Below, in pieces: positions 25,141 through 33,917 of a DNA stretch of 33,917 nucleotides; positions within the stretch are counted from its first letter, which is position 1; every line of letters starts with the position of its first letter. A program made the translations under genes and the position numbers. A model generated the notes under the pieces. The model made no database searches and was not told where the DNA came from. It was given only the letters and a program-made list of their open reading frames with translations. The stretch is taken from assembly GCA_013204155.1 (NCBI GenBank), contig JABMOK010000145.1, positions 1 through 33,917 of the forward strand. The letters run 5' to 3'. The DNA is from Pseudohongiella sp. (GTDB taxonomy: Bacteria > Pseudomonadota > Gammaproteobacteria > Pseudomonadales > Pseudohongiellaceae).

Positions 25141-26217
25141 TTAATGTACGCGCCGTATAAAGTACAAGCCTAATCCAGCCGTAAGAAATATTGGAGCCAG
25201 CACAGCAAGCAAGGGGCTAAACCCGTAAAGCAAACTAACCGGCTCCATGATGCGCTGCATGATTGAAAATCCCAGGCCAATCCCCAGAGTCACAAATACT
25301 CGAAACCCTGTTGTCGAGTCACGCAGAGGCCCGAACACAAAGGAAATAGCGAGCATAACAAGAGACAGGGTCGCGAGGGGCTGCAATAATTTCTTCCAGA
25401 ATGCCAAAAAATAGGTAGCAGAATCCAATCCTTCATCCGCATAAAATCTGGCTATTCTTCGCAAACCTGAAATCGACAGTCGATCAGGCTCAACCAATAA
25501 AACCGTGAGTAACACCGGTGATAAATCTACACGCCAGTCTTCTTGCAAGTATTGCCGTACGGCAATATTAGCTGTGGAAAAAATACTTTCACTTATATTG
25601 TCCAGTTGCCAGAAACTTTCGTCTCCCTGCTCGATGTAGCGCGCCGATTCAGCAAAGCTGCTGGAATCAATTTGACGATTTTCGCCGAGACGGTAGCGTG
25701 TAACCCCATACAGCAATTTGCCCCCAGGGGCGATTGCATTGATATGAATATACTCTTGGCCAACCTTGCGCCAGGTCCCCGATTCAGAGTTTATTGATGA
25801 ACTCCCACTGCGTTTAATCGCCTTGTTACTTTGCGCCGACTGTTCCAACGGTGGTGATATGTATTCGCCTACCATCAAGCCAATAAACATGATCAAAATA
25901 GTAGGCTTCAGTACTGCCCATACGATCCTCCATACTCTGATGCCCGCCGCTTGCATAACTATAAGCTCGTTGTTCGAGGCCAACACTCCCAAGCCAATCA
26001 AGGCACCACCCAGCGCCACATAGGGTAATAACTCATAAATAGTGGCGGGCATTGTGAAAAGCACAAAAGTCAGCGCATTGATTGCGCTATAGTCTCCTCT
26101 GGTTCTGCTCAATTCATCCGCCAGAGAAAATATCAGCTCCATTGCGCTTACCAGCGATAAAACAACCAACATGGCCATGAACACTGTATTTCGAATATGG
26201 CTGTCCAAAATTTTCAT
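25141..26217 (-). CDS. lptG: LPS export ABC transporter permease
   Basis: 358 aa. With LptF and LptB it extracts LPS from the inner membrane and feeds the periplasmic Lpt bridge. Start MKILDSHIRNTVFMAMLVVLSL, three N-terminal helices, a periplasmic beta-jellyroll (about residues 130-260), then three more helices ending GLGLYFIRRVH. The coupling-helix region IYELLPYVALGGALIGLGVLASNNELIVMQAAG is a family signature. Its ATG overlaps the lptF stop (ATGA). Last gene of the unit; downstream lie 116 bp and the convergent PAP2 gene. Confidence 0.95.
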   Translation of the reverse strand: MKILDSHIRNTVFMAMLVVLSLVSAMELIFSLADELSRTRGDYSAINALTFVLFTMPATIYELLPYVALGGALIGLGVLASNNELIVMQAAGIRVWRIVWAVLKPTILIMFIGLMVGEYISPPLEQSAQSNKAIKRSGSSSINSESGTWRKVGQEYIHINAIAPGGKLLYGVTRYRLGENRQIDSSSFAESARYIEQGDESFWQLDNISESIFSTANIAVRQYLQEDWRVDLSPVLLTVLLVEPDRLSISGLRRIARFYADEGLDSATYFLAFWKKLLQPLATLSLVMLAISFVFGPLRDSTTGFRVFVTLGIGLGFSIMQRIMEPVSLLYGFSPLLAVLAPIFLTAGLGLYFIRRVH

Positions 26218-27326
26218 GCTGAACTACCAAAGAAAAATAGCTTGCCCAGCCGCGAGTGTCTGTAAGCTGCCCAGGCTATCCCCGCAAAGAGTAAATGCAC
26301 CCACCACATCCCTACCACGGGACTCAAGCTTTCATCGGCGATCAAGTCTTTCGAGACTTGCAACAATACAATATAGGTCGCATACAACAGCGCGGCTGGC
26401 ACAAGCTTGCTGAATCGCCCCTGTCGAGGATTAACCTTGCTTAGTGGCACGGCTATCATGGTGACAATAGGAATCAACAATATCAACGAAATCCGCCACT
26501 GCAATTCGGCTTTATGTTCCGCCAAAGGCGAGCCGAGTAAATCTTTTGTCGGTAGAGCCTCTCTCTCAAGAACTAGCGCGAAGCTAATTGGCTCGGGCAA
26601 TACAATCGACTGCACGTCGAACTGGCCGACGCTGAAATCTGCTCTGCCGGGAGTTCCATCATATTGCAATACATTTTCAAGCCGCATGAATCGGGCGCCG
26701 GTCTCTTCATCGATTTCGGAACGCGCTGACTCTGCCAGGATAATTCTAGGGCCATTTGACTCTCCTTCCACCGCCTGATCGCTGATAGCGACAAATACAT
26801 TTACCAGGCTGCGCCCTTGATCTTGATTGTTCTGAATTCTTTCTGCGAAGGTAACGCGATCGCCACCTGCAAACACCTGAAATTGCCCCGCTACAATCAA
26901 GTCAATTTCCGTGAGTTGATCCTGATCCAGCTTCAGCTGCTCCGAATTCCTCTGTCCCCAGGGGGCAACCTGCAAGCTGAGAGCCGCGACGACTAGGAGA
27001 ACCAGCAAGGATATCGCCATAGTAGTGAGCAGCAGTTTCACCTGGCTGTATCCACTACCGATAAGTATTACCATCTCGTTTTCTGCATACATGCGGCCAT
27101 AGGCCAGCAAAATGCCAAGAAATAAAGCGAGAGGGAGAATAACCAGAAGGAAATCAGGCAATCGATAGAATATCAACAGCAGCAAGACATCGGTGGCTAG
27201 TTCGCCTGCCACCGCCTGACCAAGATAGAGAATAAAGCGACTCGTCAGCCCCACAATCAGCAGAATAACGGTGACCGCGGCCATCACTTGCAGGATTTGT
27301 TTGCTGAGATAACGAAAAATGATCAA
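26214..27326 (-). CDS. lptF: LPS export ABC transporter permease
   Basis: 370 aa. Partner of LptG. The start MIIFRYLSKQILQVMAAVTVILLIVGLTSRFI, the LPLALFLGILLAYGRMYAENEMVILIGSGYSQ coupling region, a periplasmic jellyroll with GDRVTFAERI, and closing helices with LIPIVTMIAVPLSKVNPRQGRFSKLVPA are typical of LptF. It overlaps lptG by four bases. The lptFG/pepA divergent arrangement is common in gammaproteobacteria; here a thioesterase gene lies between lptF and pepA. Confidence 0.95.
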   Translation of the reverse strand: MIIFRYLSKQILQVMAAVTVILLIVGLTSRFILYLGQAVAGELATDVLLLLIFYRLPDFLLVILPLALFLGILLAYGRMYAENEMVILIGSGYSQVKLLLTTMAISLLVLLVVAALSLQVAPWGQRNSEQLKLDQDQLTEIDLIVAGQFQVFAGGDRVTFAERIQNNQDQGRSLVNVFVAISDQAVEGESNGPRIILAESARSEIDEETGARFMRLENVLQYDGTPGRADFSVGQFDVQSIVLPEPISFALVLEREALPTKDLLGSPLAEHKAELQWRISLILLIPIVTMIAVPLSKVNPRQGRFSKLVPAALLYATYIVLLQVSKDLIADESLSPVVGMWWVHLLFAGIAWAAYRHSRLGKLFFFGSSA

Positions 27327-27435
27327 ACCAGAGCCGCATCTTTGCTTAAGGAAAGACTGCAGTTTACTCGATAAGCCGAATGGAAACAGCTAGCAGACCC
27401 ATAACAAACTGCCACGGCTTAGGCAGTGACGTAGT

Positions 27436-27879
27436 TCAGGCTACCCGGGCCTCAGGCTGTTGCAGCATCGCGCTAAAAGCCGGGGGAATCTGGAATATCT
27501 GATGCTTGTCGAAATCGAAGAAAACCACTCCCATCTTGGCATTACAGACCACCTTCTCCAGCGCGCGATTGGTTACCTGTAAGCCAATATCAAAACCATA
27601 GCGGTTAAAACTACTGGCACCAACATCGATGATAAGCTGATCGTTGGCAAATGACTCCGAGCAGTACTCCACGGCAAGATCGGTGACTACCATGCCCAGG
27701 CCAAAGATATTGCCTTCGGTAAAGCCGAGACTGGCGAGGAATTGCAGGCGCGCCTCATGCAGAATTTTAATCATTGCCACGCTGTCCAGGTGCTTGGCGT
27801 AATTTACATCGCTAATCCCTACGCAACGCTCCATGCTGAACAAAAATTGATCTGGTGGAGAAACCTTGACTCGTGGCAT
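27436..27879 (-). CDS. Hot-dog fold acyl-CoA thioesterase-like protein
   Basis: 147 aa from ATG 27879, with AGGGAG at proper spacing. A single 4HBT hot-dog domain: GISDVNYAKHLDSVAMIKILHEAR (the family's active-site helix, Asp/Asn and His), LGMVVTDLAVEYCSESFANDQLIIDVGASSFNRYGFDIGLQVTN (central strands). Relatives hydrolyse short acyl-CoA or aromatic-CoA thioesters (YbgC/FcbC group). Substrate unknown. It lies 109 bp upstream of lptF on the same strand and divergent from pepA. Confidence 0.85.
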   Translation of the reverse strand: MPRVKVSPPDQFLFSMERCVGISDVNYAKHLDSVAMIKILHEARLQFLASLGFTEGNIFGLGMVVTDLAVEYCSESFANDQLIIDVGASSFNRYGFDIGLQVTNRALEKVVCNAKMGVVFFDFDKHQIFQIPPAFSAMLQQPEARVA

Positions 27880-27939
27880 ATCTACTCCCTGAAAATATTA
27901 CGGCTGCCAATCAGTAAACTGTGACAAGCAATCCTCGAA

Positions 27940-27975
27940 TTGGTTCAAGAATTTGGTCAAATTTCTGGTCGATTT
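27940..27975 (+). promoter_or_regulatory. Three 12-bp phased repeats before pepA
   Basis: TTGGTTCAAGAA, TTTGGTCAAATT and TCTGGTCGATTT follow each other directly, sharing TGGT(T/C) at a 12-bp period. A -10-like TATAAA is at 27991-27996. This could be a regulator site in the pepA/thioesterase intergenic region; the regulator is unknown. Confidence 0.35.
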
Positions 27976-28117
27976 AAAAGTTTTGCGTGCTATAAAGTTG
28001 CCCTGCTTCGTTGTATGAATATCGGCATTGCTTAAGTGCCTGAATATCTTTAGGATTATCCACCAAGCCTATTTTATGCCGAATAGTCGGCGCGCAGTAA
28101 GGAGTTGTAATCCAACC

Positions 28118-29605
28118 ATGAAGTATTCACTAAAGACCGGATCAGCAGAAAAAATCAGCGCCGATTGCGTTGTCGTCGTTGTTTGGAACAAGGGGCTGCT
28201 TAGCGATGAAGCAAAATCCATCGATTCGGCCAGCAACAAATGTATTAGCAAGCTTACGCGCACAGAAGACTTCACAGGCAAACTTGGTGACACACAACTT
28301 ATCTACAGTCCGCCCGGAATAAAGGCTACACGGGTGTTGCTGCTTGGCGGCGGCGACAGCAAGAAACTAACCAGCAAAAATGCGCTAAAAATGCTGCAGT
28401 GTGGCCTCAAGGCTGTCAACGGCTTGAATGCCGCCAGCATACACTTTGCGCTGACCAGCATCACGGTGAAGGATCAAGACCCGGCCTGGTTAACGGCACG
28501 GCTCGCACAGGAGGCCGAGAGCACTAGTTACCGTTATAACGAGACCAAGAGCAAGAAAAGCAAGGCCCTTGCCGGTAAGGCTATCAGTATCGCCCCCGCC
28601 TCCAGCGGACAACGCAAGACGCTGGAACAGGCGTTGAAGCAGGGAGCGGCAATCGGCAAGGGTATTAATCTCGCTCGGCATCTGGGGAATTTACCCGGCA
28701 ATATCTGTACTCCCACTTATCTGGCTAAGCAGGCCACGGTACTGGGCAACAAACATGCCTACTTAGCAGTAAGAGTATTAAGCGAGAAACAAATGAGCCG
28801 CCTGGGCATGGGCTCTCTGCTCTCCGTCTCAGCCGGATCAGCCGAGGAAGCAAAGCTGATCCTCATCGAATACAAGGGTGCCGCCGTGAGCAGCCAACCC
28901 CATGTACTGGTAGGCAAAGGGGTTACTTTCGATAGCGGCGGCATAAGTCTCAAACCTGGCGCCTCCATGGATGAGATGAAATTTGATATGTGCGGCGCCG
29001 CCAGTGTCATTGGCACCCTGGCAACGGTTGCCGAGCTCAAATTGCCAGTCAATGTGGTTGGCATCATCGGCGCCGTCGAGAATATGCCTGGCAGCAAGGC
29101 CACCAAACCCGGCGACATCGTTACCAGCATGTCGGGCAAGACCATCGAGGTGCTAAATACAGATGCCGAGGGCAGACTGGTTCTGTGTGATGCCCTGACC
29201 TATGCAGAGCGGTATAAGCCCCGCAGCGTTATTGATATAGCGACACTCACCGGTGCAGCGGTCGCCACTTTTGGTTCTCATGTCAATGCCTTGCTCAGCA
29301 ACAACGATGACCTGGCAGATAGCTTGCTCAAATGTGGCGAACAGTGCCTTGATCGCGCCTGGCAGCTTCCCCTGTGGGAAGAATACCAGGAGCAGCTGAA
29401 GAGTAACTTCGCGGACATCGCTAATATTGGCGGACCCCGTGCTGGCACCATTACCGCCGCCTGTTTTCTTTCTCGCTTCGCCGAGAAATACAAATGGGCA
29501 CATCTCGACATAGCGGGCAGCGCCTGGGACTCAGGGGATCAAAAAGGTGCCACCGGCCGGCCAGTGGCCTTGTTAGTGGAATACTTGCGAAGCCAGAAAG
29601 CCTAG
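28118..29605 (+). CDS. pepA: Leucyl aminopeptidase (M17)
   Basis: 495 aa from ATG 28118; AAGGAG lies upstream, slightly far (about 13 bases), but length and the MKYSLKTGSAEKI start suit the family. Removes N-terminal residues from peptides, and in some bacteria also binds DNA (carAB control, Xer recombination). Two-metal site residues are visible: K267 and D272 in VGKGVTFDSGGISLKP, and the signature NTDAEGRLVL at 347-356 with Asp and Glu. NFADIANIGGPRAGTITAACFLSRF and HLDIAGSAW near the C-terminus complete the fold. Divergent from the thioesterase/lptFG genes; holC follows after 24 bp. Confidence 0.96.
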   Translation: MKYSLKTGSAEKISADCVVVVVWNKGLLSDEAKSIDSASNKCISKLTRTEDFTGKLGDTQLIYSPPGIKATRVLLLGGGDSKKLTSKNALKMLQCGLKAVNGLNAASIHFALTSITVKDQDPAWLTARLAQEAESTSYRYNETKSKKSKALAGKAISIAPASSGQRKTLEQALKQGAAIGKGINLARHLGNLPGNICTPTYLAKQATVLGNKHAYLAVRVLSEKQMSRLGMGSLLSVSAGSAEEAKLILIEYKGAAVSSQPHVLVGKGVTFDSGGISLKPGASMDEMKFDMCGAASVIGTLATVAELKLPVNVVGIIGAVENMPGSKATKPGDIVTSMSGKTIEVLNTDAEGRLVLCDALTYAERYKPRSVIDIATLTGAAVATFGSHVNALLSNNDDLADSLLKCGEQCLDRAWQLPLWEEYQEQLKSNFADIANIGGPRAGTITAACFLSRFAEKYKWAHLDIAGSAWDSGDQKGATGRPVALLVEYLRSQKA

Positions 29606-29629
29606 ACCGCGCTGGCTTGTAATACGAAT

Positions 29630-30055
29630 ATGGCACAGGTTAATTTCTACACCCTTAGCAACAAAAACAGCGAAGCACGCCTTCAGTTTGCCTGTCGCCT
29701 CATAGAAAAAGCCTACTCGCTGGGGCATAAGGTGTATGTTCACGCCGAATCGGCGGAGCAGGCACGAACTCTGGATGAATTGCTCTGGCAGTTTAGTCCA
29801 TCCAGTTTTGTTCCCCATGGGCTGGCCGCAACAGAATCCTCCGACACAGAGGCCGTCATCATCGGCGACAGCTTGCCCGATGCAAGTCACAAGGATGTAC
29901 TAATCAATCTCGGCCAGGAAGCCTGTGAAGCCCATGGGCAATTCACCCGTATTAATGAAATCATTACTGGTGATGAGGATAGCCTGCAACAGGGTCGCAG
30001 GCGCTATCGCTTTTATCAGGATCAGGGCTATCAAACCGATACTTTTAAGTTGTGA
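29630..30055 (+). CDS. holC: DNA polymerase III subunit chi
   Basis: 141 aa, typical length. Chi links the clamp loader, through psi, to SSB at the replication fork. The start MAQVNFYTLSNKNSEARLQFACRLIEKAYSLGHKVYVHAES, the LDELLWQFSPSSFVPHGL block and the LINLGQEA segment are family features. pepA-holC-valS is the common order in gammaproteobacteria; here the order is kept but a permease separates holC from valS. Confidence 0.94.
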   Translation: MAQVNFYTLSNKNSEARLQFACRLIEKAYSLGHKVYVHAESAEQARTLDELLWQFSPSSFVPHGLAATESSDTEAVIIGDSLPDASHKDVLINLGQEACEAHGQFTRINEIITGDEDSLQQGRRRYRFYQDQGYQTDTFKL

Positions 30056-30131
30056 AAATTGACAATTCTCCGGCTATTCTCCAGCGCAACTTCTCGTTAT
30101 CCCAGTTAAGATTCGACGCGTTCGCCTGTAA

Positions 30132-30160
30132 TCCACACCCCTTGTTCGAACAAATGTGGA
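30132..30160. promoter_or_regulatory. Palindrome upstream of the permease
   Basis: TTGTTCGAACAA (30142-30153) is a perfect 12-bp palindrome, bracketed by TCCACA (30132-30137) and TGTGGA (30155-30160). It is 98 bp before the permease ATG and 76 bp after holC. It may be an operator or a hairpin in the holC 3' UTR; no U tract follows directly. Confidence 0.4.
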
Positions 30161-30257
30161 CAGATTTATTTTTCTGACGCACAAAGCCCATGGACGCGCC
30201 CGGCATTCACCGCAATAATAGCGCCAGCGTCATTCCTCTCGTCCGAGCAAATAAGCC

Positions 30258-31565
30258 ATGTCTGCGAACAAATTTCGAACCCTCACTGTTACTGCCATTG
30301 TTGTAGCTAATATGGTGGGAACCGGCGTCTTTACCAGCCTTGGCTTTCAACTGCTGGATATTCGCTCGGGCTTTGTGTTGCTCATGCTCTGGGTCGTCGG
30401 CGGGCTGGTGGCTGTTTGTGGCGCGATGACCTATGCCGAGCTGGGCGCAGCGATGCCCCGTTCCGGTGGCGAGTACAACTTCCTGACACGTATCTATCAT
30501 CCGGTTGCAGGCTTTGTATCCGGTTGGGTTTCGGCCACGGTCGGATTCGCGGGTCCTACGGCTCTGGCGGCAATGACATTCGCCGCCTATGCGACGTCTG
30601 TGCTGCCTGGTGGCACGAGCCAGTGGCTGGAGAAGACCCTGGCCGCTGGGCTGGTGCTCATCCTGACGATTGTACATGCCAGCAATCACCGTAATAGTGG
30701 TGGCCTGCAGCTCATTTTTACAATTTTGAAAGTCGGGATAATTGTGGCGTTCTGTGTCGCCGCCATTGTCGCAATCGACACGCCGCAGACGCTCAGCTTT
30801 CTGCCTGTCGCCGGCGATGGTGCCTTGCTCACCAGCGGTACATTTGCGGTGTCCTTGATTTACGTCAGCTTCGCCTACACCGGGTGGAATGCCGCCACCT
30901 ATCTGAGCAGTGAACTCGAACAAGCGCAGCGAACGCTGCCATGGATTCTTATGGGTGGCACACTGATCGTGACAGGCTTGTACGTGAGTTTGAACTTCGT
31001 GTTTCTGTATACTGCACCAATGGAGGCAATGGTGGGTCAAGTTGAGGTGGGCTTCATCGCGGCGGAGACCGCATTCGGCGACCTTGGCGGCCGATTTACC
31101 GGCCTGGTGTTTGCCATATTGCTAGTCTCTACCGTCAGTGCAATGACGATCGCCGGACCACGCGTCATACAGGTCATGGGCGAAGACTTCTCGGCACTAA
31201 AGGCGCTGGGCAAAACCAACAAAGATGGCATCCCCTCGACTGCAATTTTTATCCAATCGGCAATCGCATTGCTGTTCATTTTCTCGTCGACTTTTGAGTC
31301 GGTTCTGGTGTTCTCCGGATTTACACTGGCATTAAACAGCTTTGCTACGGTGCTCGGAATTTTCGTACTGCGCTGGCGGCAACCGGATTTGCCGCGCCCC
31401 TACAGAACATTCCTGTATCCCGTGCCACCGCTAATCTACCTCGCACTCACAGGCTGGACCTTGTGGTTCGTGCTGATAAGCCGACCCGTTGAAGGCTTAT
31501 TCGGATTAGGCATCATGGCGGCCGGCTCGATTTTCTACTTTCTGTCTTTAAACAAGAGCAAATAA
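30258..31565 (+). CDS. APC-superfamily amino acid permease
   Basis: 435 aa with about twelve transmembrane helices. The first helix carries the APC substrate-site motif GTGVFTSLG (NMVGTGVFTSLGF), followed by AMTYAELGAAMPRSGGEYNFLTRIY, the family's most conserved stretch, and WRQPDLPRPYRTFLYPVPPLIY near the end. Related to the basic/neutral amino acid exchangers of the LAT-like branch. Substrate is not predictable. It interrupts the usual holC-valS neighbourhood and has its own upstream gap of 202 bp with a palindrome, so it was probably inserted as a separate unit. The ribosome binding site is weak. Confidence 0.9.
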   Translation: MSANKFRTLTVTAIVVANMVGTGVFTSLGFQLLDIRSGFVLLMLWVVGGLVAVCGAMTYAELGAAMPRSGGEYNFLTRIYHPVAGFVSGWVSATVGFAGPTALAAMTFAAYATSVLPGGTSQWLEKTLAAGLVLILTIVHASNHRNSGGLQLIFTILKVGIIVAFCVAAIVAIDTPQTLSFLPVAGDGALLTSGTFAVSLIYVSFAYTGWNAATYLSSELEQAQRTLPWILMGGTLIVTGLYVSLNFVFLYTAPMEAMVGQVEVGFIAAETAFGDLGGRFTGLVFAILLVSTVSAMTIAGPRVIQVMGEDFSALKALGKTNKDGIPSTAIFIQSAIALLFIFSSTFESVLVFSGFTLALNSFATVLGIFVLRWRQPDLPRPYRTFLYPVPPLIYLALTGWTLWFVLISRPVEGLFGLGIMAAGSIFYFLSLNKSK

Positions 31566-31871
31566 CGGACATTATTTTTGCCAAGCTAAAATAAAAATGC
31601 ATCACGTAAAAATTTCAATGGCGGCACTGACTGCCATTTATCAGCCATCGGGCTTAGCCAGTCGAAGCTTGCTATTTAACAGCTCAAATCCTGCTCCCTT
31701 GGTTCAAAGGGGAGTGTCATCTGCTTCAATCCCTGGAGAGCGATCTTCCACAATCTGTCACTGGCAAACGTTCCTGCTTGCACAGCCAGGCTTGCCAGCC
31801 TCGAAGTTCGGCAAAACACCCTGCCATCATGTATACTTGCGCCTTTTAAAATTCAGCAAAACCGCAAAAAT
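31566..31871 (+). other. Gap between the permease and valS
   Basis: 306 bp without a gene. It holds a short inverted repeat, ATGGC...GCCAT (31619-31638), and a -10-like TATACT at 31832-31837 that may serve valS, without a clear -35. An ORF entering valS from 31597 is in another frame and is rejected. I see no leader peptide or T-box. Confidence 0.5.
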
Positions 31872-33917
31872 ATGGACAAGACTTACCAACCGAAACAGCT
31901 GGAAGAGCGCTGGTATAAAACCTGGGAAGAGCGAGGCTATTTCGCCCCTCAGGGCGATGGCGAACCTTACTGCATCGTCATCCCTCCTCCCAATGTTACT
32001 GGCCGCTTGCATATGGGTCATGGCTTTCAGAACGCAATCATGGATGCACTCACCCGTTACCATCGGATGCTCGGTCGTGCGACTCTTTGGCAGGTGGGTA
32101 CTGACCACGCGGGCATTGCGACCCAAATGGTGGTGGAGCGGCAACTGAATGCAGCGGGTAGTTCCCGGCAAGAATTGGGACGCGAAGAATTCGTTAAGAA
32201 GGTGTGGGATTGGAAAGAAGAATCTGGCGGTATTATTACTGAGCAGATTCGTCGCTTGGGCTCGTCTCTGGATTGGACCCGAGAACGTTTTACTATGGAT
32301 GCGCAACTGTCTGCCGTGGTAGAGAAAGTATTCATCGACCTGTATGACGAAGGCCTGATTTACCGCGGCAACCGCCTGGTGAACTGGGACCCGCAGTTAC
32401 ATACGGCGGTGTCTGATCTGGAAGTGATTTCCGAGGAAGAAGCCGGATCGCTCTGGCATTTCCGCTATCCGCTTGCGGATGATGCCAGCCGCCATATCAC
32501 CATCGCCACCACCCGGCCTGAAACTCTTTTGGGCGATAGCGCTATCGCTGTTCATCCAGAGGATAAACGCTATCAGGATCTGATTGGAAAATTTGTTGAG
32601 TTGCCGCTCTGCAATCGCCAGATTCCAATCATCCCCGATGACTATGCCGATCCGAAATTTGGCACCGGTTGTGTGAAGATTACCCCCGCCCATGACTTCA
32701 ATGACTACGAAGTGGGCAAACGCAACAATCTCGAAGTAATCAACATCCTCACCGATGACGCCTGCATAAATGACAATGCTCCCATCGCCTATCAAGGGCT
32801 GGATCGCTTCGAGGCGCGCAAGCGAGTCGTTGCCGATATGGAAGCGCTGGGCTTGGTGGACAAGATCGAGCCACATAAACTCAAGATTCCCCGTGGCGAC
32901 CGCAGCGGCGTTATCATCGAGCCCTACCTCACTCACCAGTGGTATGTGGCAGTGCAATCTCTTGCCGACCCGGCTATTAAAGCCGTCGAAGACGGCGATA
33001 TTGAGTTCGTACCGAAGAACTGGGAGAACACCTACTTCGCCTGGATGCGCAATATTCAGGACTGGTGTATTAGTCGTCAACTGTGGTGGGGACACCGCAT
33101 CCCGGCCTGGTATGACGAAGAAGGCAAGGTCTTTGTGGGCGCTAACGAAGAGGACGTTCGCAGCAAGTACAGCCTGGGAAGTGAGATTAAACTTCGACAG
33201 GACGAAGACGTTCTCGACACCTGGTTCTCCTCCGCGCTGTGGACTTTTTCCACCCTGGGCTGGCCAGACGATCGAGAATATTTTGAGCGTTTTCACCCCA
33301 CCGATGTTTTAGTCACCGGTTTCGACATTATCTTCTTCTGGGTTGCACGGATGATTATGATGACCCTGAAATTCACCGGCGAAATTCCCTTTAAGAAAGT
33401 GTATATCACTGGCCTTGTAAAAGATGAGCAAGGCCAAAAAATGTCCAAATCGAAAGGCAATATACTTGACCCTATTGATTTGATTGATGGTATTGGACTC
33501 GAGGAACTGGTCAGCAAGCGTACTGCCGACATGATGCAACCGCAGCTCAAGCAGACAATCGAACAACACACGCGGGATGCCTTCCCGAACGGCATTGCCG
33601 GATACGGCACCGATGCGCTTCGCTTTACCTTTTACTCCCTTGCCTCCACCGGTCGCGATATTAAATTCGATCTGGGCAGGACCGAAGGCTATCGAAATTT
33701 CTGTAACAAAATCTGGAATGCAGCGCGCTACGCCTTGATGAATTGCGAGGACAAATCTGTTGTAGAGAGAGCTTCGGTAGAAGATCAGCATTTTTCTGTC
33801 GCCGATAAATGGATTACTAGTCGCTTCGAGAAAACGGCGAAAGAAATTGAAGACGCCATGGCGACCTATCGCTTCGACCTGGCCTCACAGACCCTGCATG
33901 AATTTATTTGGAACGAA
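31872..33917 (+). CDS. valS: Valyl-tRNA synthetase (3' end outside window)
   Basis: 682 codons read from ATG 31872 to the window edge; the complete enzyme is usually about 920-950 aa. It charges tRNA-Val. Class I signatures are present: [16 protein letters not shown], with the HIGH-type motif HMGH at 47-50, and QKMSKSKGN with KMSKS at 523-527. Between them is the CP1 editing domain, with [10 protein letters not shown] and the [19 protein letters not shown] segment that discriminates threonine. [17 protein letters not shown] and [20 protein letters not shown] follow. The frame has no interruptions. The missing part would be the rest of the anticodon-binding domain and the coiled coil. Confidence 0.97.
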   Translation, partial: MDKTYQPKQLEERWYKTWEERGYFAPQGDGEPYCIVIPPPNVTGRLHMGHGFQNAIMDALTRYHRMLGRATLWQVGTDHAGIATQMVVERQLNAAGSSRQELGREEFVKKVWDWKEESGGIITEQIRRLGSSLDWTRERFTMDAQLSAVVEKVFIDLYDEGLIYRGNRLVNWDPQLHTAVSDLEVISEEEAGSLWHFRYPLADDASRHITIATTRPETLLGDSAIAVHPEDKRYQDLIGKFVELPLCNRQIPIIPDDYADPKFGTGCVKITPAHDFNDYEVGKRNNLEVINILTDDACINDNAPIAYQGLDRFEARKRVVADMEALGLVDKIEPHKLKIPRGDRSGVIIEPYLTHQWYVAVQSLADPAIKAVEDGDIEFVPKNWENTYFAWMRNIQDWCISRQLWWGHRIPAWYDEEGKVFVGANEEDVRSKYSLGSEIKLRQDEDVLDTWFSSALWTFSTLGWPDDREYFERFHPTDVLVTGFDIIFFWVARMIMMTLKFTGEIPFKKVYITGLVKDEQGQKMSKSKGNILDPIDLIDGIGLEELVSKRTADMMQPQLKQTIEQHTRDAFPNGIAGYGTDALRFTFYSLASTGRDIKFDLGRTEGYRNFCNKIWNAARYALMNCEDKSVVERASVEDQHFSVADKWITSRFEKTAKEIEDAMATYRFDLASQTLHEFIWNE

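Noticed and set aside
30207-31040. 277-aa open frame on the minus strand
   Set aside because: Antisense to the APC permease; composition is His/Arg/Gln-rich and low in hydrophobics, without domains. A shadow of the real gene.
31597-32148. 183-aa open frame running into valS
   Set aside because: Wrong frame relative to valS, with no ribosome binding site and no domain.
32397-33296. 299-aa open frame on the minus strand
   Set aside because: Antisense to valS, whose frame is intact with all motifs.

Overview
The window looks like chromosomal DNA of a free-living, probably marine, gammaproteobacterium of roughly even base composition. Supporting this are lptG-lptF divergent from pepA-holC and then valS, a three-gene pnt transhydrogenase (pntAA-pntAB-pntB), a long-form leuA, an AlgZ/AlgR-type two-component pair, and Fur- and PmrA-like boxes. 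Genus cannot be read from the sequence. Most of the window is housekeeping, with short accessory patches between. No phage, transposase, integrase or CRISPR array was seen.

Layout. (1) 1-3.45 kb, minus strand: an apparent four-gene operon behind a strong Fur-like box, encoding an outer-membrane porin, an exported FMN-binding protein with a flavinylation motif, a PepSY-type two-helix membrane protein and a rhodanese (cut by the window edge). A 7-bp tandem repeat sits exactly at the FMN-binding/PepSY junction. (2) 3.5-4.8 kb: an orphan membrane protein with a zinc-ribbon-like tail, flanked by two copies of a ~105-bp foldable repeat. (3) 4.8-7.85 kb: leuA, divergent from an Lrp/AsnC regulator and a hydroxychromene-carboxylate-isomerase-like protein. 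(4) 7.87-11.1 kb: a MITE-like palindromic element that overlaps the stop codon of a LytTR regulator, its kinase, and malate dehydrogenase. (5) 11.2-15.4 kb: queA, tRNA-Leu(CAA), two tandem PilZ paralogues, a decayed tRNA-Leu-like fragment and a 51-aa membrane peptide gene. (6) 15.6-18.35 kb: a LeuB-family dehydrogenase convergent with a second LeuA/citramalate-synthase-like enzyme. (7) 18.5-21.9 kb: pnt operon plus an RDD protein. (8) 21.98-25.0 kb: a DUF6122-like protein that seems to start at ATT, then an AT-richer eptA-type phosphoethanolamine transferase and a PAP2 phosphatase. (9) 25.1-33.9 kb: lptG, lptF, a thioesterase, pepA, holC, an APC permease and valS (cut by the window edge).

How it fits together. 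The Fur-box operon is best read as an iron-responsive extracytoplasmic flavin electron-transfer module (inference). leuA, the LeuB-like enzyme and the second synthase form a branched-chain 2-oxoacid elongation theme, with the Lrp gene beside leuA. eptA-PAP2 remodels envelope lipid head groups and LptFG exports LPS. The most unusual signals are the heptamer repeat, where one extra unit would fuse two flavin-module genes in frame, the tRNA-Leu/decayed tRNA-Leu pair around the PilZ genes, the duplicated foldable element, and the ATT-start gene.
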